Shown: positions 26,302 to 36,495, counted from the first letter of the stretch. The stretch: 64,000 nucleotides of DNA from Candidatus Peregrinibacteria bacterium HGW-Peregrinibacteria-1 (GCA_002839505.1 PGYE01000001.1:647995-711994), one strand, 5' to 3'. Translations and numbers: made by a program. The notes: generated from the letters alone by a model not told the origin.

Positions 26302-28503
26302 TCAAATGCCACCAAGTTTCACCGAAGCATGGATCAGCCTCAGATAATAACCATCCAGCTCATACATTTGCAAATGCAATTCCTTCAAATTCTTGTGCTT
26401 TATTAGTCTTTCCACTAACCAAATCAAACCTTCCTCGCATTCCATTTTTAATAATGCAATTGCCGCCGCCAAGCCCACCTCAACATCATCATCTCCCAAC
26501 AGCTCCTTACACACACCCATGTATTCCCGCATTTTCAGATCACCAATCAGACCCAAAGCAGCAATCTTGTCAGACTTCGAACCAGCAATGCTCTCTTCCA
26601 CAAAACTCACTCCCAAAAGCACATCACCCTTTAAGTTCACCAAACCAAATATTGCCGCCGCCCTCACCATCCTATCCTTAGACTTATAACTCTTCTCAAA
26701 AAGATTCACGAATGAAACATCCTTGAACTCCGCTAAAATTTTTAACACATACGGTCGCAAAGGATCCTTTGTATCCCCAGATAAATCCATCAACCAATCC
26801 AGCATCACAATCGAATTCATATTTCTTACAACCGTCAGAACCTTCTTTCTTTCCAAAATATCAGAATGTCTCTTATAATATTTTTTCAAAGTCAAAGCAC
26901 TTGAGGCAATACCCGCAGTATTTTTTTTGAAGTAACCCCCCAGATTGCTAAATTTCGAAACAACATCCAAAGCCACACTTCCCAGCTTTCCAGGAGCAGA
27001 TATCAATTCAAAAATCTGAGGAATAAAACGCTTACTATCTGAGATCAAAATTGCATTCAAAAGCTGTATCCTGAAGTCTGCATCGTCCGAATTCATCAAC
27101 TCATCGATGACAACATCATCCCCACTAGCATGCCCCCTCTGAATAAGTATCTCCGCCGCATGCAGCTTATCCTCAAGACTCTTAGACGACTTCATCTCCT
27201 TAATTGCCAAGTTAGTATAATCAAATTGCTGATTGTAAAGCAGCACCACAAGAACAGTCGCAAAAGCTACTAATAGAGCATTGACCACAGCAACTTCAAC
27301 TTCGCTATCTATGAATATTCGTTGAGCTAAAATAAGAATACAGGTACCTACCAGAGCACCAATCGGTTGCACCACACCCTCAAGAGTTTCCCGTAAATAT
27401 TTATCTTTAAAAGCATAAAAAGCCGTATGATAAGCATTCTTATTCAAAACATTTGTCAGCACATAATTATTCATCACCAACACCGCTACGCCAAAAGTAA
27501 AATTAAAAGCTAATAAAACCACACTAAACAAAAACACTACGCCATGAACCAAAAAAGCCCCAAATGTCCCCAAATATCTTAGAAATCTACTTCCAAGTAT
27601 CACCTGCATCATAATCGCCGATACACTAAACAACATAGTCAGCGATCCCAAGTCGTGGAAAAAAGCATGCTGAAAACCGCTTCCCGTATCAACCACAGAA
27701 GCCTCCGTATTAACAAAAACTGCCTTCGTATACTGAAACTCCAACAGACTATAACTAATCCACTGAACCATAAACATCACCGCAAAACTCTTGAAAAAAG
27801 TCGAAGCCCAATATCCACTCCAATAACTATGAAACACCGTCTTAATTGACCGCTTTGGCACCACCTTAACCCTTCTGGCTACAACGGCCTTACCCTGATG
27901 CTCATAGCGCAAAAGATGATAGATCAGAGGAGTCGACAGCACCACAGCAATTGCCAAAAATATAATCCAGACCCCAAAGCCCAGCCCCGAAGCCAAAACA
28001 ATCAGTAAACCCGCAGCCAACATTCCCACAGTATCGGCACTTTCAATCAACGGGAAAACCCTTTGAGCCTCAAGTGGATTAAATATCCTCTCAACAAACG
28101 AATCGAAAATTATTTTAAACTGTCTCAACACAACCCCCACCGCAAAAGCACAAATTATCAGCAACCAAAACAAATTTTCAATAAAAGCAAAAGCAAAGAG
28201 CATCAACAGGGTATTCACCCCAATCCAGAAAAAGAGCAAAAATCGATCACTCCAATTTTTTGAGAGCAAATAATAAAAAACACTACCGCAAATCACAAAG
28301 AATGCATTCAACATAAACAAGTAGGGGAGCGCCATTATCCCAAATCTATCCACAAAATTACCCAGCACTAAAGTCCACCCCAAAACAAAGGCAAATCTAT
28401 AAAAAAACACCACACCCCAACAATTAGCGACCCTCAGCCACTCTCCCTCCTGAATATTGAAGATTCTGTTTATTAATTTTATATCGCGAAGGCCGGCAAG
28501 CAT
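26302..28503 (-). CDS. MFS/nucleotide-transporter-like membrane protein with C-terminal HEAT-like repeats
   Basis: About 12 hydrophobic segments; FVERIFNPLEAQRVFPLIESADTVGMLAAGLL; helical repeat C-terminus. Confidence 0.7.
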   Translation of the reverse strand: MLAGLRDIKLINRIFNIQEGEWLRVANCWGVVFFYRFAFVLGWTLVLGNFVDRFGIMALPYLFMLNAFFVICGSVFYYLLSKNWSDRFLLFFWIGVNTLLMLFAFAFIENLFWLLIICAFAVGVVLRQFKIIFDSFVERIFNPLEAQRVFPLIESADTVGMLAAGLLIVLASGLGFGVWIIFLAIAVVLSTPLIYHLLRYEHQGKAVVARRVKVVPKRSIKTVFHSYWSGYWASTFFKSFAVMFMVQWISYSLLEFQYTKAVFVNTEASVVDTGSGFQHAFFHDLGSLTMLFSVSAIMMQVILGSRFLRYLGTFGAFLVHGVVFLFSVVLLAFNFTFGVAVLVMNNYVLTNVLNKNAYHTAFYAFKDKYLRETLEGVVQPIGALVGTCILILAQRIFIDSEVEVAVVNALLVAFATVLVVLLYNQQFDYTNLAIKEMKSSKSLEDKLHAAEILIQRGHASGDDVVIDELMNSDDADFRIQLLNAILISDSKRFIPQIFELISAPGKLGSVALDVVSKFSNLGGYFKKNTAGIASSALTLKKYYKRHSDILERKKVLTVVRNMNSIVMLDWLMDLSGDTKDPLRPYVLKILAEFKDVSFVNLFEKSYKSKDRMVRAAAIFGLVNLKGDVLLGVSFVEESIAGSKSDKIAALGLIGDLKMREYMGVCKELLGDDDVEVGLAAAIALLKMECEEGLIWLVERLIKHKNLKELHLQMYELDGYYLRLIHASVKLGGI

Positions 28504-28597
28504 AAATTATTTTTAAAACACACCATTATACCATTAAATCAAGCATAAAAACATAGCATTCCTACCAAATTTTCGTCCTCTGGTGTATTACACATAC

Positions 28598-30151
28598 ATG
28601 ATTAGCAAAATATTTAAACCGGCAACAATAGGGAGGGCCACCTTCTTTATCTCGGCAACATCGCTAGTCAGCTACATACTTGGCTTTCTAAGGGACAGAA
28701 CGATTGCCACCACCTTTGGCGCCAGCAACTTAAGCGACGCCTATTATTCAGCCTCAAAAATTCCCGAGTTTCTGGTAAATGTATTCATTGCCGGCGCACT
28801 TGCTGCAGCATTTCTACCGTTTTTCAGCCAACAAATAACAAAAGACAAGCAAAGAGCTCACGAACTCGCCAACACACTTCTTACAGTAGCCGGCATAACA
28901 ATTGGGATAGTGGCAACCATGACCTTCATATTCGCCCCACAAATCACCAGCATAGCATTCAAAGACAGTAACCCCGAAACACGCCTCGCCATTATCGACA
29001 TGATCAGAATAATGGCTCCATCAGCTCTATTGTTCGCCATCAGCAACACCCTTGGTAACATCTTAAACAGCTACCGACACTTTTATGCCTACTCACTATC
29101 CGCAATATTTTACTCACTGGGAATCATAGTCGGAGTAGTTCTCCTAAAAGAACACATTGGCATCTATTCAGCCGCAGTAGGAGCGTTGATCGGAGCCTTT
29201 GCCCACCTAACGATTCGCATTCTTGACCTGCACCATACCGGCTACAAATACAAACCCGCCTGGAAAATACGCAATCCGGACTTCATAAAGATATTAAAAC
29301 TAATGGCCCCCAAGGCCTTAAGCCTCGCCAGCTGGCAGATCAACCTCATCCTCTTCGCCAACTATGGACAGAAAATAATCGAAGGTGGCACCACTGGCTT
29401 CGACCTGGCCAGAAATGTCCAAAGCGCACCAGTAACACTTTTTGCAATCGCCTTTGCAACAGCAACCTACCCGCTACTCAGTACTGCCGCAATGAATAAA
29501 GACAAAACTCATTTTACGCGCACCCTGCAAACCACCATCCAAAACATTTTGTTCTACACTATACCGGCAATGGTCGGATTAGCCATTTTGGCCACACCAA
29601 TAACTTATCTCATATTTGCCGGCGGAGAATTTGACCAGCAAGCCGTCATCACCACCTCCCTGATATTAACATTTTTTGCGTTCAGCATTCCTCTCGAAGG
29701 CGTATCACACGTCCTATCCCGTGCCTACTATGCCTTCAACAACACCCTAACCCCAACCATATTCAATGTCATCGGCATGACCATCATCGCTGCCTGTACC
29801 ATCTTCATTGCTCCCAAATACGGAATACAATGGTTTTCGATCGGCTTTACTATCGGTTTCCTCGTATATGTCACATTGCTCAGCATCGGACTTAAAAACA
29901 AGACCCACAACTTTCAATACGCCAACTTCATGACCAGCACAATGAAAACGCTGGCCGCCAGCATGTTCATGGCGGGAATTATCCTGCTAATTGGAAAGCT
30001 TACCATCCACATCGAAATGCAACCTCGCCTGATAACCATCATCCAAGTAACACTAGGTGGCATCGCCTACTTCACAATGGCAACCCTCTTAAAATCACCA
30101 GAAATAGCATCCCTCAGACTAATCACCAATAAGGTTTTCAAGAAACAATAA
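28598..30151 (+). CDS. murJ: MurJ/MviN lipid II flippase
   Basis: SLVSYILGFLRDRTIATTFGAS, SDAYYSASKIPEFLVNVFIAGALAAAFLPFFS. Track start 28583 is GTG; ATG 28598 preferred. Confidence 0.93.
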   Translation: MISKIFKPATIGRATFFISATSLVSYILGFLRDRTIATTFGASNLSDAYYSASKIPEFLVNVFIAGALAAAFLPFFSQQITKDKQRAHELANTLLTVAGITIGIVATMTFIFAPQITSIAFKDSNPETRLAIIDMIRIMAPSALLFAISNTLGNILNSYRHFYAYSLSAIFYSLGIIVGVVLLKEHIGIYSAAVGALIGAFAHLTIRILDLHHTGYKYKPAWKIRNPDFIKILKLMAPKALSLASWQINLILFANYGQKIIEGGTTGFDLARNVQSAPVTLFAIAFATATYPLLSTAAMNKDKTHFTRTLQTTIQNILFYTIPAMVGLAILATPITYLIFAGGEFDQQAVITTSLILTFFAFSIPLEGVSHVLSRAYYAFNNTLTPTIFNVIGMTIIAACTIFIAPKYGIQWFSIGFTIGFLVYVTLLSIGLKNKTHNFQYANFMTSTMKTLAASMFMAGIILLIGKLTIHIEMQPRLITIIQVTLGGIAYFTMATLLKSPEIASLRLITNKVFKKQ

Positions 30152-30153
30152 AA

Positions 30154-30178
30154 AAAGCGCCTTATAAAAAGGCGCTTT
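30154..30178. terminator. bidirectional terminator between murJ and tsf
   Basis: Perfect 10-bp stem aaagcgcctt-ataaa-aaggcgcttt. Confidence 0.85.
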
Positions 30179-30191
30179 CAAACAAATACAT

Positions 30192-30965
30192 TTATACCGA
30201 CATACGAACAAAAGATCTTACAGATGCACCCGCAGATGACAACAATTGCTCAATTGTCTGATCAGGATTCTTAACAAAAGGCTGCTTAACCAATGCATTT
30301 TCCTCTCTGAACTTCTTCTCTTTCCCCACCATAATTTTATCAATCATCTCTGCCGGTTTCCCCTCATTTGCAAGCTGTTCCTTCCAGATAGCCTTCTCAC
30401 TCTCCACCAACTCAGAGCTAATCTCATCTGGTGAAACTACAACCGGATTAGTTGCAGCAGCGTGCATAGCAATATCCTTGGCCAATTCCTCATTTCCTCC
30501 ATCTAAAACTATAACCACGCCAATACGCTTATTGGAATGAACATAAGATCCGATCGTCGCACCTTCAAGTAAAGACATCTCACCAATTCTTACATTTTCA
30601 CCAAGCCTCAACCCGGCATCATTCAAAAGCTCCAACTCTCTGTCTTCAGCACTAATTTCTCCTGCCAACAACTTCTTAGCAACATCTCTTGCCACATTCT
30701 CAAAATCATCCCCCATTGAAACGAAATCAGTCTCGCATTGCAATGAAACAATTGCCGCCTTGCCACCATCTGATTCAATCACGATAGCTCCATTACTAGT
30801 CTCACGCCCAGCTCTGTCTGCAGCTTTAGCCTCACCTTTCTTTCGCAGCAAAGATATAGCCTCCTCAAAATCACCATTCGCTTCCTCTAGTGAACTCTTA
30901 CACGCCATCATTGAAACACCTGTTGCTTCACGCAATTTTTTGATCAACTCGATTGATATTGTCAT
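30192..30965 (-). CDS. tsf: translation elongation factor Ts
   Basis: IKKLREATGVSMMACKSSLEEANGDFEEAISLLRKKG; directly follows rpsB. Start 30974 or 30965. Confidence 0.95.
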   Translation of the reverse strand: MTISIELIKKLREATGVSMMACKSSLEEANGDFEEAISLLRKKGEAKAADRAGRETSNGAIVIESDGGKAAIVSLQCETDFVSMGDDFENVARDVAKKLLAGEISAEDRELELLNDAGLRLGENVRIGEMSLLEGATIGSYVHSNKRIGVVIVLDGGNEELAKDIAMHAAATNPVVVSPDEISSELVESEKAIWKEQLANEGKPAEMIDKIMVGKEKKFREENALVKQPFVKNPDQTIEQLLSSAGASVRSFVRMSV

Positions 30966-30994
30966 AAATCTCAAAAATTATAAAATAATAAACC

Positions 30995-31666
30995 TTACTT
31001 ACAAGCGCTGGAAACCTTCTCTGTCATATAAGACAAAGACTTCAACGCATCATCATTAGCCGGTATTGGATAAGCTATTCCAGAAGGATCAGCATTTGAA
31101 TCCACCAATGCTACCACCGGAATTTTCATTTTAATAGACTCTTGAACGGCAATTTTATCACGCACCACATCAACAACAAATACCGCATCCGGAAGGTCTG
31201 ATAAATTCTGCACACCCCCAAGAGAAGCCTTAAGCTTAACTATCTGCTTTTTCAAAGTATTAGCCTCCTTTTTTGTGAATTTTTCGAATTCACCGGACGC
31301 CTCTTGCTCTTCTAGATCTGTTAAATACTTAACACGAGCCTTGATAGTCTTAAAGTTAGTCAAAAGCCCAGGTATCCAGCGGGAAACCACATAAGGCATA
31401 TTAGCGCTTTTAGCCGCTTCCTCAACTAGCTTCAAAGATTGAGGCTTAGTACTAATAAACAAAACTTTTTTTCCTTCCTTTGACAGTTTACTCAAAAACT
31501 GCAAAGCATCTTCAAGCATCGTCACGGTATGCTCTAGATTAATAACATGGACACCACTTTTTTCACCAAAAAGGTATTTTTTCATTCGTGGATTCCACTT
31601 CTGCGTACGATGCCCGACATGCACTGCATTCTCGAACATTTCTTTGATTGAGCTTTTTGTAGCCAT
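30995..31666 (-). CDS. rpsB: 30S ribosomal protein S2 (uS2)
   Basis: VHVGHRTQKWNPRMKKYLFGEKSGVHVINLEHT, RWIPGLLTNF. Confidence 0.97.
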   Translation of the reverse strand: MATKSSIKEMFENAVHVGHRTQKWNPRMKKYLFGEKSGVHVINLEHTVTMLEDALQFLSKLSKEGKKVLFISTKPQSLKLVEEAAKSANMPYVVSRWIPGLLTNFKTIKARVKYLTDLEEQEASGEFEKFTKKEANTLKKQIVKLKASLGGVQNLSDLPDAVFVVDVVRDKIAVQESIKMKIPVVALVDSNADPSGIAYPIPANDDALKSLSYMTEKVSSACK

Positions 31667-31848
31667 AATCCTTGTGTTTTACATCCCTCCCATATTGATT
31701 TGCGTCATTCTTTAAACCATATAAATATAATTCAAAGCAGGATTCCGCAAGCTAAGGAAAGAACTGAAATATAAAGTGCGAAAAATCTATATCAAAAAAA
31801 CACCTAAAGCAAGGGAAAAGTTATCCCGAAGCCATCACGATTAAGCCG

Positions 31849-32027
31849 AGCGATCATGTATTACGGGTGTGCAATCTTATTCTGCCTGGGCGTATCGGAG
31901 CCTTTGCGGGCCGGTGCCGAACAAAGTGAGGCGAGCAAAGGCGAGATCTGAGGTGCAATTTCCCGCTGGGGAAATTGACACCGTCCCAAATAGAATAAGA
32001 TTGCACACCAAAGCCCACTTAATCGCT
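31849..32027 (+). ncRNA. candidate structured RNA / dispersed palindromic element, copy 2
   Basis: Second copy of 4288-4461; perfect 18-bp helix ggtgtgcaatcttattct (31866-31883)/agaataagattgcacacc (31992-32009); cctttgc/gcaaagg; caatttccc-gctg-gggaaattg. Confidence 0.65.
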
Positions 32028-32091
32028 GAGAGCAAAATTAAGTATGGGGAAAATTACCTCAGGGCGAGAATTACCTTTAACATTAAAATGC

Positions 32092-32120
32092 TTGCTACAA
32101 ACAGATAAAAACATTATAAT
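32092..32120 (+). promoter_or_regulatory. promoter of the RsbW-like/STAS/PrsW operon
   Basis: TTGCTA -17 nt- TATAAT, 23 nt before ATG 32143. Confidence 0.7.
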
Positions 32121-32142
32121 ACTATGAAATAAATAAAAACAA

Positions 32143-32616
32143 ATGAGCCCTCAGGACGGGACCACAAAAATAACGATTACACTGCCCACAAACGCCTATT
32201 TTATATCGGGTATTCGTGATTTTACTATCAACATGATCAGACACTCTACCAATTTTCCGCCTAAATGGGCCTTTAGATTTCAATCCGTAGTTGATGAACT
32301 CTGCAACAACGCCATTGAACACGGTTCCAGCAACGGGAGTGAAATACGAATAATTTTTGCACATAAAAAAGATGAATACCTAGAGATATCCGTCGAGGAT
32401 ACCGGCACCGGGACCAGCAAAATCAGCGCTGAAGAACTAAAAGAGATCTACGAGAAGAAAAAATCAGTCACCCAACCCTTCGCCGGAATCCGCGGCAGAG
32501 GACTGTCCAAAATAGTAGGGGAGTGGACCGACGAGGTACACTTTGCCAACCGACCAGAAGGAGGATTAAAGGTCACTGTTCGGAAATACATTGGGAAAAC
32601 CACCGAAAACAAATAA
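32143..32616 (+). CDS. RsbW/SpoIIAB-like HATPase (anti-sigma kinase family)
   Basis: VVDELCNNAIEHGSSNGSEIRI, ISVEDTGTGTSK, GRGLSKIVGEWTDEV. Confidence 0.85.
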   Translation: MSPQDGTTKITITLPTNAYFISGIRDFTINMIRHSTNFPPKWAFRFQSVVDELCNNAIEHGSSNGSEIRIIFAHKKDEYLEISVEDTGTGTSKISAEELKEIYEKKKSVTQPFAGIRGRGLSKIVGEWTDEVHFANRPEGGLKVTVRKYIGKTTENK

Positions 32617-32645
32617 AAACAATTTAAACAACTAACAAAAAAATC

Positions 32646-33371
32646 ATGACTGAAGCACTAATTTTAATTGAAAATATCAGCAACAACCTGAAAGTCATCC
32701 AAATTGATGGCCAACTTGATGAAAGTAATGTTGATGAAAAAATTACAACCATTTATCAAGACCTCGAAACTAGTCAACCAGGCACCAATTACATATTGGA
32801 TTTCACAAACCTAAACTACATTAATAGTAAAACAATAGGTTACCTGACCGACATATATGGAAAAATAACTCAAAATGGCGGTAAAATTGTAATTGCCGGA
32901 GCAAAACCCAACATAACAGACATATTACAAGTTGTGGGACTGACTCAATTATTGGAAACCTATGCCACCTTTGAAGACGCCAAGACAGCCATGAGCGTCC
33001 TTACAAGCACCGCAGGCACTACGCCAACAGCCACACCAGCCACCCCAGAGCCAAGTCCTCAGCAAGCAAGCCCTGTGGCCTCACCCGAGCCAACCGTCCC
33101 TACTCCACCCCCTGAAGCTCCACAAGCAGTTGAACTTGCCACTCCACCCCTAGAGACTACGGTAGAACCAAAACCAGAAGCACAGCCAGCTCCAACTCCA
33201 GCCACCCCACCGACTTTTCCTGCCCCACAACCCGAGGTACAACCACCAGTCACACCCCCGACCCCGCAACCCACTCCTACCCCAGAAAACACTCCCCAAG
33301 AAGCTGAAGGGGAATTTGACATTCCCGAAATAAATTTTGCCTCACCCGAAGACACCACCACACAACAGTAG
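32646..33371 (+). CDS. STAS-domain protein with long Pro/Thr-rich tail ending in an acidic segment
   Basis: YILDFTNLNYINSKTIGYL...ITDILQVVGLTQLLETYATFEDA; PTPATPEP-rich C-terminus. Confidence 0.85.
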   Translation: MTEALILIENISNNLKVIQIDGQLDESNVDEKITTIYQDLETSQPGTNYILDFTNLNYINSKTIGYLTDIYGKITQNGGKIVIAGAKPNITDILQVVGLTQLLETYATFEDAKTAMSVLTSTAGTTPTATPATPEPSPQQASPVASPEPTVPTPPPEAPQAVELATPPLETTVEPKPEAQPAPTPATPPTFPAPQPEVQPPVTPPTPQPTPTPENTPQEAEGEFDIPEINFASPEDTTTQQ

Positions 33372-33407
33372 AGTTGTGAAACAAATTGACTCATAAACAA
33401 CCAATAA

Positions 33408-34673
33408 ATGCTTGATTGCGTAGCTCAATCCTTCTCTTTCCTATCCGGAGCACCAACTCGGCATTTATTGATTGCCGCATTATTAGCCATACCACCAATA
33501 CTAGTATGGTTATATCTAATATTTTCAAAACAAGAGAAACACAAAGGATTCATCGTGGCGGTATTCTTCCTCGGATGTCTGACTGCCCCCTTTTTCCTTC
33601 TTCTGCAAGGAGCATGGGGGTGTGTATTTAGTCCCGATTCCGTTCTCTCCCAATTCAATCCGCTAAAATTTTTCTCGGAGCAGTTCAACAACACCCCAAT
33701 CCTAATTGGCTTACAGCTACTACTTTTTGCCGCAATCGAAGAAATCTTAAAAATGGCGGTTATCGTCAAAATAGACAAGAAAAAAGCACTCATCAACACA
33801 GTCGGCCAAGCCATGAGATACAGCATTGCATCCGCACTCGGCTTTTCATTCATTGAAAACATAATATACCTCTATGTTTACATGGACATCAGCACAACCA
33901 AGGAAATTGCCACCCTCTTCATATTCCGAAGCATCTTCACAACCTGCGCCCACATTATCTATTCCGGAATATTCGGCTACTACTACGGACTAGGGAAATA
34001 CTCAATGGTTATGCGCAAAACCGAAGAAGCAATTGGTAAACGCAAGCCTATCATCAGGACTCTCGCCAAAATATTTAGACTGCCCCCCAGCCATGTTTAC
34101 CAACAGGAATTCATAATCACGGGACTATTTATTGCCATCGGCTTTCATACCGTCAACAACTACATACTTGGAGTCAACAACCTAGTTTTAAGCGTAATGA
34201 TGGTAATCATTGGCTTCATTTACCTCAAATACCTGCTAAATCGAAAAACCGGACATCTGGTTTTAACAAGCGACATCACGCAAGTAACCAAAAGCAAATT
34301 CGCTGCCAATGACGAAGAAGTAGTACTTGAACTACTAGCAATGTGGTTCGAAGAATCAAAATATGTTGATGTTCTTCACATCTGCCAGCGCCTACTTAAA
34401 CGCGATCCACACAACAAAGTTGTCCAAATGTTTCAAGCCAAAGCCATGGACAAGCTCGACAACAACAACGTCTATAAAAAAATCATCGGCACCGTACTCA
34501 ATGCCAACCAAGAAGATCAAAGCGTTATCAGCGAATACATAAAAAACAAAAACGAAGAATCCCCAAAGAATATCGCTCCGCTACCAACTCAAAGCCCCCA
34601 GCAACCCGCTCCCAGAAAAGAGTACGAAAACCCAATCGACAAATATACCGACGGCAACAGTTTCCGAATTTAA
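33408..34673 (+). CDS. PrsW-family intramembrane metalloprotease
   Basis: Multi-TM; AAIEEILKMAVI, ALGFSFIENIIYL, CAHIIYSGIFGYYYG, IAIGFHTVNNYI. Confidence 0.8.
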   Translation: MLDCVAQSFSFLSGAPTRHLLIAALLAIPPILVWLYLIFSKQEKHKGFIVAVFFLGCLTAPFFLLLQGAWGCVFSPDSVLSQFNPLKFFSEQFNNTPILIGLQLLLFAAIEEILKMAVIVKIDKKKALINTVGQAMRYSIASALGFSFIENIIYLYVYMDISTTKEIATLFIFRSIFTTCAHIIYSGIFGYYYGLGKYSMVMRKTEEAIGKRKPIIRTLAKIFRLPPSHVYQQEFIITGLFIAIGFHTVNNYILGVNNLVLSVMMVIIGFIYLKYLLNRKTGHLVLTSDITQVTKSKFAANDEEVVLELLAMWFEESKYVDVLHICQRLLKRDPHNKVVQMFQAKAMDKLDNNNVYKKIIGTVLNANQEDQSVISEYIKNKNEESPKNIAPLPTQSPQQPAPRKEYENPIDKYTDGNSFRI

Positions 34674-34732
34674 AAATCAAATTAAATTGCCCCTAAAGGA
34701 AAAAACCAATAGGATAAACAAAAATATATCCT

Positions 34733-35860
34733 ATGAGTACAAACAACCCCAAAATAGCATTAGTCTTCGACTGGATGACAACATATGGCGGAGCTGAAAA
34801 GGTCAATCTGCAACTCCACCGGATGTTTCCCGAAGCCCCCATATTCACATCAATCTACAATCCTAAAAAAATAAAAGGTTTTGAAAAAGCAAAAATCTAC
34901 ACCTCCTTCATCAACAAATTGCCACTAGCTAAAAACCGTCATCAAATATATCTGTCGCTAATGCCTCAGGCTTACGAGAATTTTGACCTAAGCAACTTTG
35001 ACATAGTCATTTCAAGCTCGCACTCCTGCGCCAAAGGCATTATCACCAAACCTGAAACCCTACACATCTCCTACTGCCACGCACCAATGCGCTACGCCTG
35101 GGGCGAATGGACCAAATATATCACCGACTACAAAATGAACCCCCTCCTCAAATACTTTGGGAAAAAACAAATTCACAAAATACGCATCTGGGACAGGCTT
35201 TCAGCCGAAAGAGTTGACTCATTCATCTCCAACTCCACCACAACCCAAAGAAGAATCAATAAATACTACAAAAAGCAATCAACCGTCATTTTTCCATCAA
35301 TCAATGCCAATGAATATGAAATAAACGAAGACATCGGAGATTATTACCTGGCAGTCGGCAGACTCATCCCCTATAAAAAGTTCGACCTACTGATAGAAAG
35401 TTTCAAAAAAAACAAACTTCCCCTAAAAATTGTTGGCACCGGAATCAGCGAAAACGATCTTAGGGAACAAGCCGCCGGTCACAAGAATATCGAATTTCTA
35501 GGACACACCAGCAACAGCCAACTAATAAAACTATACTCTCAGGCCAAAGCCCTAATATTTCCACAGCTGGAAGATTTTGGAATTACCCCTCTAGAATCCA
35601 TGGCATCCGGACGCCCGGTCATTGCCTATGGAGCCGGTGGCGCCCTAGACACCATCATTGACGGCGAAACTGGCTACTACTTCAAGCAACAAACCCCAGG
35701 AGCGCTCAACGAGACGATCCAACTTTTTGAAAAAGACATCGAAAACTTTTCAGCAACTAAAATCCGCCAACACAGCCTCAAGTTTCACCACGACCAATTT
35801 GAAAAGAAATTTAGAGACCACCTTCACACTGAATGGGAAAAATGGAACGCCAATCGCTAG
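34733..35860 (+). CDS. GT4-type glycosyltransferase
   Basis: FDWMTTYGGAEKV; YLAVGRLIPYKKFDLLIESF; PQLEDFGITPLESMASGRPVIAYGAGG. Confidence 0.9.
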   Translation: MSTNNPKIALVFDWMTTYGGAEKVNLQLHRMFPEAPIFTSIYNPKKIKGFEKAKIYTSFINKLPLAKNRHQIYLSLMPQAYENFDLSNFDIVISSSHSCAKGIITKPETLHISYCHAPMRYAWGEWTKYITDYKMNPLLKYFGKKQIHKIRIWDRLSAERVDSFISNSTTTQRRINKYYKKQSTVIFPSINANEYEINEDIGDYYLAVGRLIPYKKFDLLIESFKKNKLPLKIVGTGISENDLREQAAGHKNIEFLGHTSNSQLIKLYSQAKALIFPQLEDFGITPLESMASGRPVIAYGAGGALDTIIDGETGYYFKQQTPGALNETIQLFEKDIENFSATKIRQHSLKFHHDQFEKKFRDHLHTEWEKWNANR

Positions 35861-36495
35861 AATGAGCTGACCAACTGCACCACAACTGAAACAATTCCCC
35901 AAGCCAACAAACTGATAACCATACCAATCAGGCCATTTCTGATCGCCACCTTTCCCGCATCCTTATTCTCCGAAAGACCAGCAAATAAATATAGAAAGCC
36001 ACCATACACAATGAACCCTACCGCCAATAATCCTGCCAATCCAATAACGAATTCCAGTATAAATCTGATAAAGAACGGCACCATCCAAAGCTTAATATCA
36101 CCAGTCTTAATAGCACAAGCCAATAAATCACTATATTCGACCTGAGGGGCCGTAAAATTACCCACCTTCAAACTAAAAACACTCCTATCAGCAATTATCT
36201 GCCTAGCAGTCACTGGATTCATCCCTACCCACAACATATATTGCAGACACTCGTCTACAGTAGCTTCCGTTCCAGGAAGCAATGTACCAGAATTATCCCC
36301 AGTAATTGGCGCGCCCATCGTCGGATCATCCTCATCCGCAAGGGGATCCCTCAGCCCCGGATCCATCTGAAATTGAAACTCATCATCCAGCCCCGCATCC
36401 AACTGAACCCCAGCCGCCATTACACTGCCGCCCATGAACACCGCCAGACAAAGCGCTACGCCGATATAATTAACAAGTTTTTTTACAAATGACAT
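35857..36495 (-). CDS. TrbC/VirB2-like T4SS pilin-family membrane protein
   Basis: Signal peptide; two C-terminal TMs: IGLAGLLAVGFIVYGGFLYLFAG...KDAGKVAIRNGLIGMVISLLAWGIVSVV. Confidence 0.7.
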   Translation of the reverse strand: MSFVKKLVNYIGVALCLAVFMGGSVMAAGVQLDAGLDDEFQFQMDPGLRDPLADEDDPTMGAPITGDNSGTLLPGTEATVDECLQYMLWVGMNPVTARQIIADRSVFSLKVGNFTAPQVEYSDLLACAIKTGDIKLWMVPFFIRFILEFVIGLAGLLAVGFIVYGGFLYLFAGLSENKDAGKVAIRNGLIGMVISLLAWGIVSVVVQLVSSF

